A stretch of 64,000 nt of DNA. Source: Solimicrobium sp040544425 (GTDB lineage: Bacteria > Pseudomonadota > Gammaproteobacteria > Burkholderiales > Burkholderiaceae_D). The notes below the pieces were generated by a model, which was given only the letters and a program-made list of their open reading frames with translations, made no database searches and was not told where the DNA came from. The stretch is taken from contig JBEONO010000013.1 of NCBI GenBank assembly GCA_040544425.1, positions 1-64,000 on the forward strand, written 5' to 3'. A program made the position numbers and the translations under genes. Of the stretch, positions 26,130-33,932 are shown piece after piece (the stretch's first letter is position 1; each line of letters opens with the position of its first letter).

Positions 26130-27395
26130 TTACTGATTGCAGGCACTCGCCGTTTGGGTAAACGACCCGTTACTGGAGAACTTGCCGCCCGCTCCCGTGA
26201 ACACCGGCCCCATGAACCAAGAGAAGAATGCATTCTCCTGTGCGTGATAGGTAACACCGTTCGGCATCATGACGCCCGGCATATAGGTCCCGCTGAAGGG
26301 ATCTCCGGTTTCCAGGTTATCCTGGCATCCGCTGCCAACCTGTCCGGTGTTACCCCAAGCAGGGACCAGATTAAAGCCACTCGGGTCATTGATCCATTCC
26401 AGTAATTCATGCGACAGCACCGAGATATCCGGCTCGAACAACACATTGTCATACACGGCAATGCCATAAGTCTGACCCGGATTGGCTGGACTGGCATAGT
26501 CAGCGCTGTGATATCCAAGATAGCAGCATTGACTTAGATCGCCAGGTGCACCTTCCGACATATAGGTGCGATACGTCACAAAAAACGCAAATTTATTTTT
26601 GCTGAGATTCAGATTCGCAATAATGTCATTCAGTTTCGCATCGATCAGATTGATATCCACCACCGCAACGGCCTTCGGATTATCTTCGGCCGCATTATTC
26701 GCGCCACAGTCGCCCGCGAAGGTAAATGCGGCAGCAGATCCGTTCACATCATCCACCAGGGAAATCGTCTGCTTGGGTGCAACAGTTGTAGTCAGATTGA
26801 GGTGAAACCCCGGTTTTGCAGAGACAAGTGCGCCGCCGGTCGCGTTCTGCCAAAACTGGGCGCGCTGAAAAGCATCAATGAAGGATGTGTTCCCCATATT
26901 CACACCGTTGATCATGTAATTGGGTACAGGACTAAAGAGCGGCGAGGCCAGTGTATTGCTCAGTGCGTCCGTCACATTGCCGCCCAGGCAGCCAGTATCC
27001 GGCGAAGTCGGATCAAACCTGCGAAAAACCACGCCAGCACTATTGGTCAATTCAATGCGCAATGGAATCAACACTACTTCCACGTTGGTGGCTCTGGCGA
27101 CCAGACGTGGATCGGTGCCAACTATCGATCCGCTATACAAATTGCCGTCGCGCGGCGAAGTAAATGAATACTGAAAAATTTTGAGTGAAGGGTTGGCCGC
27201 CGACAGATTGTTTGCCGACGCCGCCTGCGACAGCTTTGCAGGCGCTGCAGCACTTTTCAGTAACTGCACCTTTGGATTTGGATTGATCACCCGCAGATTG
27301 TTTAAATCAATGGCAGGCAGGCTCTGCGCAAAGGCGCTCAGCATCGAACAGCAAAAAACACTTGCCGCTGCGATGGTCTTGAATATTGGTTTCAT
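26130..27395 (-). CDS. Exported protein with a peptidase-like HELLEW motif
   Basis: 421 residues from ATG 27395, chosen over 27428 because AAGGAA precedes it. Signal peptide about 1-24 (CCSMLSAFAQ). The body is Asn/Gly/aromatic-rich. Near residue 325, DISVLSHELLEWINDPSG resembles the active-site helix (HE..xE) of a group of secreted proteins tentatively listed as peptidases. There is no HExxH, so enzyme activity is uncertain. Several Cys residues (GDCGANN, SQCCYLGY, GSGCQDN) suggest disulfides. It stands alone. Confidence 0.6.
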   Translation of the reverse strand: MKPIFKTIAAASVFCCSMLSAFAQSLPAIDLNNLRVINPNPKVQLLKSAAAPAKLSQAASANNLSAANPSLKIFQYSFTSPRDGNLYSGSIVGTDPRLVARATNVEVVLIPLRIELTNSAGVVFRRFDPTSPDTGCLGGNVTDALSNTLASPLFSPVPNYMINGVNMGNTSFIDAFQRAQFWQNATGGALVSAKPGFHLNLTTTVAPKQTISLVDDVNGSAAAFTFAGDCGANNAAEDNPKAVAVVDINLIDAKLNDIIANLNLSKNKFAFFVTYRTYMSEGAPGDLSQCCYLGYHSADYASPANPGQTYGIAVYDNVLFEPDISVLSHELLEWINDPSGFNLVPAWGNTGQVGSGCQDNLETGDPFSGTYMPGVMMPNGVTYHAQENAFFSWFMGPVFTGAGGKFSSNGSFTQTASACNQ

Positions 27396-27776
27396 ATGAA
27401 ATTCCTTTTCTATTTTAAAAAATTGCATTGGGATCAGACGGCAATAACAAATGATTCGATGACTGGATCAAGGACCGCAGTAACGCAATTCGAATGAAAT
27501 TTGTTGGCGGTTATTTTCAATGACAATTAATAAATATAACAATATGAAATCTACCTATTTAGTGTTGCAGCGAAATGTGACTGGAATGATGATTCGATGG
27601 AATATGTATCTCGTCAACGACACTGAACAAAATCAGTTTCGTCGCTAACTGGTGAAACTAAAAGGGAGTAATTTACCGCCTTTCAACAATACTGTTATAT
27701 TCAATGGGAACGGTGGCGTTACTGCATTTCAACTTACAATGCTGCAAATACCAAACAAATATTAGGGGCGATATCA
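27396..27776. other. 381-base gap with no gene seen
   Basis: AT-rich sequence between divergent genes at 27395 and 27777. It must hold both promoters, but I cannot place them confidently. No repeat or RNA gene is evident. Confidence 0.4.
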
Positions 27777-28289
27777 ATGAATCCAATCAAGAGTCAAGAT
27801 TCCCCCGTCAATCGGCATCAGGCAGATTTGGACAAAGTACAAGCGCCTCGCCCGAATTTATTAACCCGCTTTGCCAATCATAAATACGGCCACGCAGCTG
27901 TCAATTTCACAGCTGGCGTATTGGTCTTCGCGGGAGGCATGCTGTGCCTGACTGGCTGTGGTTTGCTGCCGGGCTTGATTTTGATCGGTGTCGGAATTAC
28001 TGTGTCGATCGCCAACACTGCGCTTTCAGCCCACTACCTGGAACAGTCCGCCAGTCGTGCCGACCATCTGGAAATGTCGGCCGCGATGTTTGTCAGTGGT
28101 ATTGGTTTTCCATTTACTCTTTCTACTGTCGCTCTGATCAATTTGTCGCTGGATTTCTCACACTGGCTTTTAAGCGATCCAGCCATCGACATGCGTCACC
28201 CCCCTGACAGCCTGATTTCAATTATTTTTGAAACCGACGACCGGAAATATGCAACGGCTAGAGGGCCGGACGGCGGATTTTTGGCTTAG
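27777..28289 (+). CDS. Small membrane protein of unknown function
   Basis: 170 residues: a polar N-terminus (1-35), two adjacent hydrophobic helices (about 41-60 and 63-85), a short loop, a third helix (about 98-120) and a polar tail. I recognise no family. It lies 214 bases upstream of the MNIO operon on the same strand. A link to it is possible but not shown. Confidence 0.55.
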   Translation: MNPIKSQDSPVNRHQADLDKVQAPRPNLLTRFANHKYGHAAVNFTAGVLVFAGGMLCLTGCGLLPGLILIGVGITVSIANTALSAHYLEQSASRADHLEMSAAMFVSGIGFPFTLSTVALINLSLDFSHWLLSDPAIDMRHPPDSLISIIFETDDRKYATARGPDGGFLA

Positions 28290-28503
28290 CCGCAGACTGG
28301 CGTGTCCCGCGCAGGCGACGCTTGCAATTGCAATGTACCCAAATTGGTTGCACAACCGTGGCTGGCAATGACCCTGCTCAGTTCAATTGGACCGCATCGC
28401 ATTGGTGAGCCAGCGGCTGCGTGCACAACCGGCAATAAAGATCACCTTATCCCCATTCCATGATATAAAAGCGCCGGGCCCCATTAACTTGCGCGGAAAT
28501 GCC

Positions 28504-29229
28504 ATGAATAATTTGCCGGAAGATGTTGAGAAATGCGTCGAAATTTTTGTGGACTCAGCCCGGCAGGCCTTCGGCGCAGACCTGGTCTCGGTCGTGCTGT
28601 TTGGTTCCGCCGCCACCGGTGAGCTGCGCGCCACTTCAGATGTCAATCTCCTCCTGGTCACCACACGATTCGAACAGCGTTGCGCCGACATGATCCGCGA
28701 CCCGCTGCGTCTGGCCCATGCGGCAGTCCAGCTGAATGTGATGTTCCTGCTGGAGGACGAAGTCGCCGACGCGGTTGAAGCATTCGCCGTCAAATTTGCC
28801 GATATCGTGACGCGCCATCGTGTGCTGATCGGCCCAGATCCGTTTATCAATCTCAGCGTATCGCGTCAGGCCAGGTTGCGCCGCCTCGACCAGGTCCTGC
28901 TGAATCTGCAGTTGCGACTGCGCGAACGTTATGTGTCGCTGAGCTTGCGCGAAGAACAGCTCGCCCATTTTATTGCGGACGCTGCGCCGCCACTGCGCTC
29001 CAGCGCCGCATCGATCCTGCAACTGGAAGGTCACGGCGAATTGGCCGGCAAACTGGCGCTCGAACAAATCGTCGCCGAATCATCCCACCCAGACTTTCAA
29101 TCCATTTTGCACAATGTGTCAGAAGCGCGGGAACAAGGCCACCTTGCGCAGGGCACAGCGCCTGCAACGGCGATGAATCTGATGCAGCTAACGCGCTATT
29201 TGCGCGAACGCGCCGCGCGGATTCAGTGA
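28504..29229 (+). CDS. Nucleotidyltransferase-domain protein, first gene of the MNIO operon
   Basis: 241 residues from ATG 28504; the upstream extension to 28387 is rejected as it has no recognisable content. An N-terminal polymerase-beta-type nucleotidyltransferase domain has the signature GSAATGELRATSDVNLLLV, with the GS..xG..xSD pattern that holds the catalytic Asp. A helical C-terminal part (about 125-241) is rich in Leu/Arg. It may transfer a nucleotide to a protein or small molecule. The next gene starts 4 bases after its stop. Confidence 0.75.
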   Translation: MNNLPEDVEKCVEIFVDSARQAFGADLVSVVLFGSAATGELRATSDVNLLLVTTRFEQRCADMIRDPLRLAHAAVQLNVMFLLEDEVADAVEAFAVKFADIVTRHRVLIGPDPFINLSVSRQARLRRLDQVLLNLQLRLRERYVSLSLREEQLAHFIADAAPPLRSSAASILQLEGHGELAGKLALEQIVAESSHPDFQSILHNVSEAREQGHLAQGTAPATAMNLMQLTRYLRERAARIQ

Positions 29230-29233
29230 GTCG

Positions 29234-30103
29234 ATGATGAATCCATTTAATCTGAACGGCCCCGGATTTCTTTGGTTCTATTTCATGCTCGGTGTCGCAC
29301 TGCTGGGCAGTATGCGCTGGTGGCTGGGTCGCGACACCGCCGAGCGCATGCCACTCGGCCCAGACATTACCAGCGACCCGTATCGTCTCGCTTTCCTGCG
29401 CGGCGGAGCCAATGAAGCGATCAAAGTCGCAACCATCTCACTGATCGACCGCGGCCTGTTACGCGTCAATTACGATGTTCTCAGCGCACCCAATCCAGAT
29501 GGCGTGACCCTCGTCAAACGACCGATCGAAAAGGAACTGCTGCGCCTCTATGCCACGCCCCAAAAAATTCAACGCATCCCAAACGACAGGCTGCGTGTAA
29601 TTTGTGCAGACTACGAGCTCGAACTGCAACAGCACGGCCTGCTGCCGGACGCCAATGAAAAGCAGCAGCGCGCTGTCGTCGCCTTGCTGGTGACCGGGAC
29701 TCTGTTGGCCCTGTCAATAATCAGACTGATGATCGCGTTCGCGCATGGCAGACACAATGTCATATTCCTGATTTTACTGACGATAGCGTTCTGCATAACC
29801 GGCTCGGCATTGTCCAGAAAACGCCTCACCGCACGTGGCGCTACATTACTGGCGGACCTGCGAGTTCTGTTTGATCGCTTGAAGAAACGCGCCTCCCTGG
29901 TCCGGACCGGAGGGCAAACCAACGAACTGGCTTTGCTCGCGGCGGTATTTGGCGTGCAGTCGCTGGACCTGACCGACCTTCCCGATGTCCGCCAACTCTA
30001 CCCAAAAAATAATGGCAGCAGTGGTGACAGCAGCGGATGCGGCAGCAGCGACGGTGGTGGCGGAGGATGTGGTGGCGGTTGCGGCGGAGGCTGTGGTGGA
30101 TAG
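29234..30103 (+). CDS. TIGR04222-type membrane protein with Gly/Cys-rich tail
   Basis: 289 residues. One N-terminal membrane helix (about 11-28), a cytoplasmic domain with PYRLAFLRGGANEAIKVA and SLIDRGLL (the conserved start of TIGR04222), a helix pair (about 147-167 and 174-192), a second domain ending LALLAAVFGVQSLDL, then a 33-residue low-complexity tail of Gly, Ser and four Cys (C269, C279, C283, C287). Family members commonly end this way. The tail looks like a substrate for peptide modification, and the next gene encodes an enzyme class that modifies Cys in peptides. Confidence 0.8.
   Translation: MMNPFNLNGPGFLWFYFMLGVALLGSMRWWLGRDTAERMPLGPDITSDPYRLAFLRGGANEAIKVATISLIDRGLLRVNYDVLSAPNPDGVTLVKRPIEKELLRLYATPQKIQRIPNDRLRVICADYELELQQHGLLPDANEKQQRAVVALLVTGTLLALSIIRLMIAFAHGRHNVIFLILLTIAFCITGSALSRKRLTARGATLLADLRVLFDRLKKRASLVRTGGQTNELALLAAVFGVQSLDLTDLPDVRQLYPKNNGSSGDSSGCGSSDGGGGGCGGGCGGGCGG
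30086..30090 (+). promoter_or_regulatory. Ribosome-binding site of the DUF692 gene inside the Gly/Cys-coding repeat
   Basis: GGAGG at 30086-30090 lies 5 bases before GTG 30096, within codons for the Gly/Cys tail of the preceding gene. It decides the DUF692 start and couples the two genes. Confidence 0.6.
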
Positions 30104-30968
30104 CCGCCCCGACCGCGTTGGCATCGGCTGGCGCGACAGTCTGGCAGCGGGCATCGTCGCCAATCGCGACAGCATCGACATCGTTGAAATCATCGCTGAA
30201 GACTACTATGGCGCATCCAGGGCCAAGCTCAGTGCGCTGAACCGACTGGCCGAATATTTTCCGGTCAGCGTGCACGGCGTCGCGATGGGGCTGGCATCGA
30301 CGATACCCGTCTCACCTGACCGGGTTAAAAAAATGGCCAGGCTGGTCGCATCGTTGCGCCCGGATTCATGGTCGGAACATCTGGCCTTTGTGCGCGCTGG
30401 CGGCGTGGAAATCGGTCACCTCGCCGCGCCCCCACGCAGCCCTGCCAGTGTTCAGGGCGCGATCAGCAATATCAAGCGTGCGCAGCAGACTGTCGGCTGC
30501 GCACCCATGCTGGAAAACATCGCCACCCTGATAGACCCACCGGCCAGTACCATGGATGAAGCACAATGGGTAAGCGACATCATCCGCGCCACCGATGCAG
30601 GCTTGCTGCTGGACCTGCACAATCTGTATGCCAATGCCTGCAATTTCGGCACAGACCCAGTCGCGCTGCTGCTGCGGTTTCCGCTGGAGCGAGTCAGGCT
30701 GATTCATATCAGCGGCGGCAAGTGGATCACCCACCCTGCAGACCCGCTCCGAAAACGCCTGCTGGACGATCACCTGCACGATGTCCCATCGGCAGTGCAC
30801 GACTTGCTTGCCATCGTTGCACAACGCGTTCCTCAGCCGCTGACGGTAGTGCTGGAGCGCGACGGACATTTCCCCCAATTTGATCATCTGTTAGCCGAGT
30901 TGAATCTGGCGCGCGAAGCCTTGCAACGTGGACGGCGTTTGTCGAACACTATGAGAGATGTCGCATGA
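30096..30968 (+). CDS. DUF692 family multinuclear non-haem iron oxidase (MNIO)
   Basis: 290 residues from GTG 30096 (GTG 30093 is possible). Starts further upstream would translate the Gly/Cys repeat out of frame. The TIM-barrel metal ligands are visible: VHGVAMGL, SEHLAF, LENIATL, LLLDLHNLYANACNFG, HISGG, DDH and VLERDGHFP, matching the His/Glu/Asp/Asn pattern of DUF692 enzymes such as MbnB, TglH and BufB, which oxidise Cys residues of peptides with an iron cluster. It follows the Gly/Cys-tailed membrane protein and overlaps a small partner gene by 4 bases. The tail is the likely substrate (inference). Confidence 0.85.
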   Translation: MDSRPDRVGIGWRDSLAAGIVANRDSIDIVEIIAEDYYGASRAKLSALNRLAEYFPVSVHGVAMGLASTIPVSPDRVKKMARLVASLRPDSWSEHLAFVRAGGVEIGHLAAPPRSPASVQGAISNIKRAQQTVGCAPMLENIATLIDPPASTMDEAQWVSDIIRATDAGLLLDLHNLYANACNFGTDPVALLLRFPLERVRLIHISGGKWITHPADPLRKRLLDDHLHDVPSAVHDLLAIVAQRVPQPLTVVLERDGHFPQFDHLLAELNLAREALQRGRRLSNTMRDVA

Positions 30969-31216
30969 GCTCGCCGAAACTGGAAGAATTTTTGGCGCAG
31001 CTGTATACGGATGTGCATTTGCGTGAAAGGTTTTTGCAGGATCAGGTTGGTACTGCATCAAGCGCGGCATTGACGGCTGATGAAGTAAGCGCTCTGTGCC
31101 AGATCGATCTGGCAGGGTTGCAGATGGCTGCGGCCAGCTATGCCAACAAGCGGGAAAGTCGTCGCCGTCGGTCATGGTGGCAGATGCTCATGAATGTTAA
31201 CTGGCGCGGTCGTTAA
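30965..31216 (+). CDS. Small helical partner protein of the MNIO enzyme
   Basis: 83 residues. Its ATG overlaps the DUF692 stop (ATGA). The N-terminal part, LEEFLAQLYTDVHLRERFLQ, then TADEVSALCQIDLAGLQMAAASY, looks like a small helical bundle such as those found next to DUF692 enzymes, where a separate partner recognises the substrate. The C-terminus is Arg/Trp-rich (KRESRRRRSWWQM). I recognise no named family with certainty. Conserved overlap and operon position support it being real and a subunit or recognition factor. Confidence 0.7.
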   Translation: MSSPKLEEFLAQLYTDVHLRERFLQDQVGTASSAALTADEVSALCQIDLAGLQMAAASYANKRESRRRRSWWQMLMNVNWRGR

Positions 31217-31666
31217 TATTCTGTCTTAGAACTGTTCAGCAACTGGTCGTGCTTCCAACTTACTCCAATAGGTATCGGAGTAAGACTCTGATTGCAGCCG
31301 CTGATTAGTTGCAGCAAGTAATCCAGCAACGCGCAAGTTCGCAAGTTTTCTCGGAAACCAAATCAGGTGAATTCCGATTGTGGGAATCCATTTGTTGAAA
31401 TTTAAATCGTAGTCCGTTCGGACTATATCGTTCAAAAGCGATCATTCAACCGAATTCGAAATTAATTTCTAAAAAGAATGAAATACCCTATTTAGGGTAT
31501 AGCTAAATTGGTAACCACTCTATATGCTCTATAAATCCAAGGGAAGCGGCAATCGGTCCAAAGTAACTGCTGGTTATGGGACAACCGTCAACAGATCTAA
31601 ATTGGATAACTCGCAATTGCGGTCTAGGGAAGTTTTTAAAACTATTTAAAAAAGCATTGGAATGAA
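31217..31666. other. 450-base gap with one palindrome
   Basis: No convincing gene. A 69-residue minus-strand frame at 31226-31435 has no recognisable content. AT content rises here, marking the start of the defence-type island. The one clear signal is the palindrome at 31483-31500. Confidence 0.4.
31483..31500. promoter_or_regulatory. 18-bp palindrome upstream of the SRA-HNH nuclease
   Basis: ATACCCTA-TT-TAGGGTAT is a perfect inverted repeat 167 bases ahead of the nuclease start. A related sequence, ATACCC-N6-GGGTAT, lies at 60079-60096. Likely a regulator site; the regulator is unknown. Confidence 0.45.
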
Positions 31667-32527
31667 ATGCGTATATTTGGCGATATCCCTGGGGTAAGTT
31701 CTGGGGACGAGTTCAGCAATCGTGCTGAATTGGCGAAAGCTGGCGTTCATCTGCCGAACGTTAAAGGGATTAGTGGTTCGCGAAACGAAGGGGCAGATTC
31801 AATTGTCTTATCTGGCGGTTATGAAGATGACGAAGATTTTGGTGATGTCATTATTTATACCGGTGCTGGCGGTCAAGCTAGCAATAAACAAGTTAGTGAC
31901 CAAAAGTTAGACGGCGTTAACTTGGCGCTGGCAAAGAATAAAATTGAACGTTTGCCAGTAAGAGTGACCCGAGGGTTCTCACACAAACATGAATTAAGCC
32001 CAGCGGCCGGCTATAGATATGCCGGCCTTTATTACGTTGATAGCTATTGGTGCGAAAAGGGAAAATCGGGGTTTCTTGTTTGGCGTTACAGATTGGTTTC
32101 ATTTGCAAAGAATGATGCGGACGTTTTGGTCGTCGATAGCCAAGCGGAATACACGCTACCCAATAGAACGAAATCAACGGTGAATAGAATTGTTCGAGAT
32201 TATCAAAGAGCCTTAAATGTAAAAAAGTGGCATGACTATCAGTGCCAAATCTGCGGCTTGGCAATTAAAACAAGTGCGGGCTGGTATGCTGAAGCAGCGC
32301 ATATTCAGCCATTGGGCGAACCGCATAATGGTCCTGATGATGAAAGTAATATGCTTTGTTTATGCCCAAATCATCACGTGATGTTTGATAACGGTGTTTT
32401 CACAATTTCCAGTGTCCTAGAAGTTGTTGGTATTGAAGGGAAATTTAGATTGCATTCTAAACATCACATCAACAAGCAATTTTTCGAATATCACGCAAAG
32501 CATTTTTTCGGAAGTGGTCCGCGATAA
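31667..32527 (+). CDS. SRA/YDG-domain HNH endonuclease
   Basis: 286 residues. The N-terminal SRA/YDG domain (about 1-150) begins FGDIPGVSSGDEFSNRAEL and has the VLSGGYEDDEDFGDVIIYTG segment that in this family flips and reads modified cytosine. The C-terminal HNH nuclease (about 185-270) carries CQICG, EAAHIQPLGEPHNGPDD and CLCPNHHVMFD, with the His-Asn-His metal site and Cys pairs. Together they make a modification-dependent restriction enzyme that cuts DNA with methylated or hydroxymethylated C. It stands alone, AT-rich compared with flanking operons, so probably acquired. Confidence 0.88.
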   Translation: MRIFGDIPGVSSGDEFSNRAELAKAGVHLPNVKGISGSRNEGADSIVLSGGYEDDEDFGDVIIYTGAGGQASNKQVSDQKLDGVNLALAKNKIERLPVRVTRGFSHKHELSPAAGYRYAGLYYVDSYWCEKGKSGFLVWRYRLVSFAKNDADVLVVDSQAEYTLPNRTKSTVNRIVRDYQRALNVKKWHDYQCQICGLAIKTSAGWYAEAAHIQPLGEPHNGPDDESNMLCLCPNHHVMFDNGVFTISSVLEVVGIEGKFRLHSKHHINKQFFEYHAKHFFGSGPR

Positions 32528-32647
32528 TATTTTTTACAGGGCTATGTTTTAGGGTAATTTTATTGGTGCTTACCTCGGAGTGAAACGCGAAGAGCGATCT
32601 TGGATTTCTAACTCAAAGGGTAGTTATGTATGAAAGTAATTGCATTT

Positions 32648-33697
32648 TCAAATATCGTCAATCACCCGTCTTAAGCTTTCGCCATATTGTTCCGAATGTG
32701 ACCGCACGAGTGGCATGACTCTTTCAGCACCCTTTAACATCACAGATTTACCTTTTTTAGGAAACGCTTTAATCGCATCTTCGATATCTCCAGGATATTT
32801 GTCCTCCAATGCGCAAATGACGGTAGCAGCCTGCAAAATATCCTTATCACTTTTCGCTGATTGATTAACGCGCGACAGCGCAGAAAATAATTTGTGAACA
32901 GCAAAGTGGGCAGGGTCGGGAGTGAAAACCGGTACCGCATAATTTTTACTGAGAATCACCGATTCCAGTCGCCCATCAACAAGGTAGTCGAGATGCGGAA
33001 CTGATTGGGCATATGCGTCCAGCTCGGGAATCAACTTCGGCGCGCCGACATCTGATCCATTTACAAGCAGATCCACCATAAGTTTTTCCTTGCCCGGAAG
33101 TTTGTAAGTCTCAGACTTGTCTTTGGGTCTGAGGCCGCCCCGTGCTTTGATGAATGGAAGGCCGGAAGTTTGCAGTATTTCAAGCAGACTCATCGCTGGT
33201 GCAGTCGCCAGACTCAGCGGTTTCGATCGGACCGCATCAATGTCTTCCGTCAAGTAGCTCGGTGCGCGTACGCCAAGCCGATTGAGAATCGCGCCGTAGG
33301 CGTGGCTTCCAATCAATGTCAGTCCGCCCGTAAACAGCCGATGGTTATGCAAAGCAGCCAATGTGGCTCCAGCCTTGTCCTCGATCACTGCAAATCCGAG
33401 TTTGCGCAGCTCGCGCACATTTCGGACGACCATTTCTGCGCTGCTTATTTTGTCCAAAGCGTCTTTGTGTGCCGAGTCGCCGTCGGGTGTTCCAGATGGT
33501 CCACCGACATATTTTTCTGCCGGATTTCCACTTGCGTCGTAAAAGCGATGGTAAAAGAAAATGTCGCCCCCCCTCTGGCGCGCTTCAATGCGACCAGGCG
33601 TTCCAATGTGGATGAGATCCTGGGTTTGAGCCCACTGGGACAGGTTTTCGTATTCCGTATGATACGTTGCCTGAAAAGGTGAATAGAGTTGAGCCAT
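32648..33697 (-). CDS. GSU2403-family nucleotidyltransferase-fold protein
   Basis: 349 residues from ATG 33697 (MAQLYS...). The GTG at 33721 is also possible, but it falls within the palindrome upstream. The central part, GLTLIGSHAYGAILNRLGV followed by LTEDIDAVR, gives the GS...D.D layout of a polymerase-beta-type nucleotidyltransferase (NTP_transf_8/GSU2403). The C-terminal half is helical. Function is unknown. Such genes often sit in plasmid or defence islands and have been linked with toxin-antitoxin-like behaviour. Two long palindromes lie directly upstream. Confidence 0.7.
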   Translation of the reverse strand: MAQLYSPFQATYHTEYENLSQWAQTQDLIHIGTPGRIEARQRGGDIFFYHRFYDASGNPAEKYVGGPSGTPDGDSAHKDALDKISSAEMVVRNVRELRKLGFAVIEDKAGATLAALHNHRLFTGGLTLIGSHAYGAILNRLGVRAPSYLTEDIDAVRSKPLSLATAPAMSLLEILQTSGLPFIKARGGLRPKDKSETYKLPGKEKLMVDLLVNGSDVGAPKLIPELDAYAQSVPHLDYLVDGRLESVILSKNYAVPVFTPDPAHFAVHKLFSALSRVNQSAKSDKDILQAATVICALEDKYPGDIEDAIKAFPKKGKSVMLKGAERVMPLVRSHSEQYGESLRRVIDDI

Positions 33698-33712
33698 CGG
33701 TACCCCGCAAGA

Positions 33713-33747
33713 CCTTGCCACATAAAGTTAATAAATATGTGGCAAGG
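33713..33747. repeat. Long palindrome upstream of the GSU2403 gene, copy 1
   Basis: 12-bp arms (CCTTGCCACATA and its reverse complement) separated by 11 AT-rich bases. The 11 inner bases of each arm are identical to those of the copy centred 52 bp away. It abuts or overlaps the start of the minus-strand gene. Confidence 0.7.
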
Positions 33748-33764
33748 ATACGCTAAGTGGGCGA

Positions 33765-33799
33765 TCTTGCCACATAAAACTTTAAAATATGTGGCAAGA
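33765..33799. repeat. Long palindrome upstream of the GSU2403 gene, copy 2
   Basis: 12-bp arms (TCTTGCCACATA and its reverse complement), spacer of 11 bases. Same core CTTGCCACATA-N11-TATGTGGCAAG as copy 1. Likely paired operators for one dimeric regulator. Confidence 0.7.
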
Positions 33800-33834
33800 C
33801 AGCTGCGCTCTTGATTTTGGAAATGCTTGCTGTC

Positions 33835-33925
33835 TATTCCGGTCTAATCCGGTGTTTATTCAGGTTTCTGAGCCAATTATTCCGGTCTATTCCGGTTGAC
33901 AATCCGGTCTGAGCAGGTCTACAGT
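33835..33925 (+). promoter_or_regulatory. Helically phased direct repeats and promoter of the fic gene
   Basis: The heptamer TTCCGGT/ATCCGGT occurs at 33837, 33847, 33880, 33890 and 33902, with weaker copies at 33859 and 33912, spaced 10, 12, 21, 10, 12 and 10 bases. The block is a tandem duplication offset by 43 bases. A promoter with -35 TTGACA (33896-33901) and -10 TACAGT (33920-33925) overlaps it, and would start transcription almost at ATG 33933. No Shine-Dalgarno sequence is visible. Confidence 0.6.
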
Positions 33926-33932
33926 CAGCAAA

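Noticed and set aside
29985..30095. Longer N-terminus of the DUF692 protein (Ala/Val-rich)
   Set aside because: It is only the Gly/Cys-coding repeat read in another frame. The family starts near residue VGIGWRD, and GGAGG points to GTG 30096.
31226..31435. 69-residue minus-strand frame in the gap before the SRA-HNH gene
   Set aside because: No recognisable domain, no ribosome site that I could support, and it lies in AT-rich intergenic DNA. Treated as noise or a remnant.
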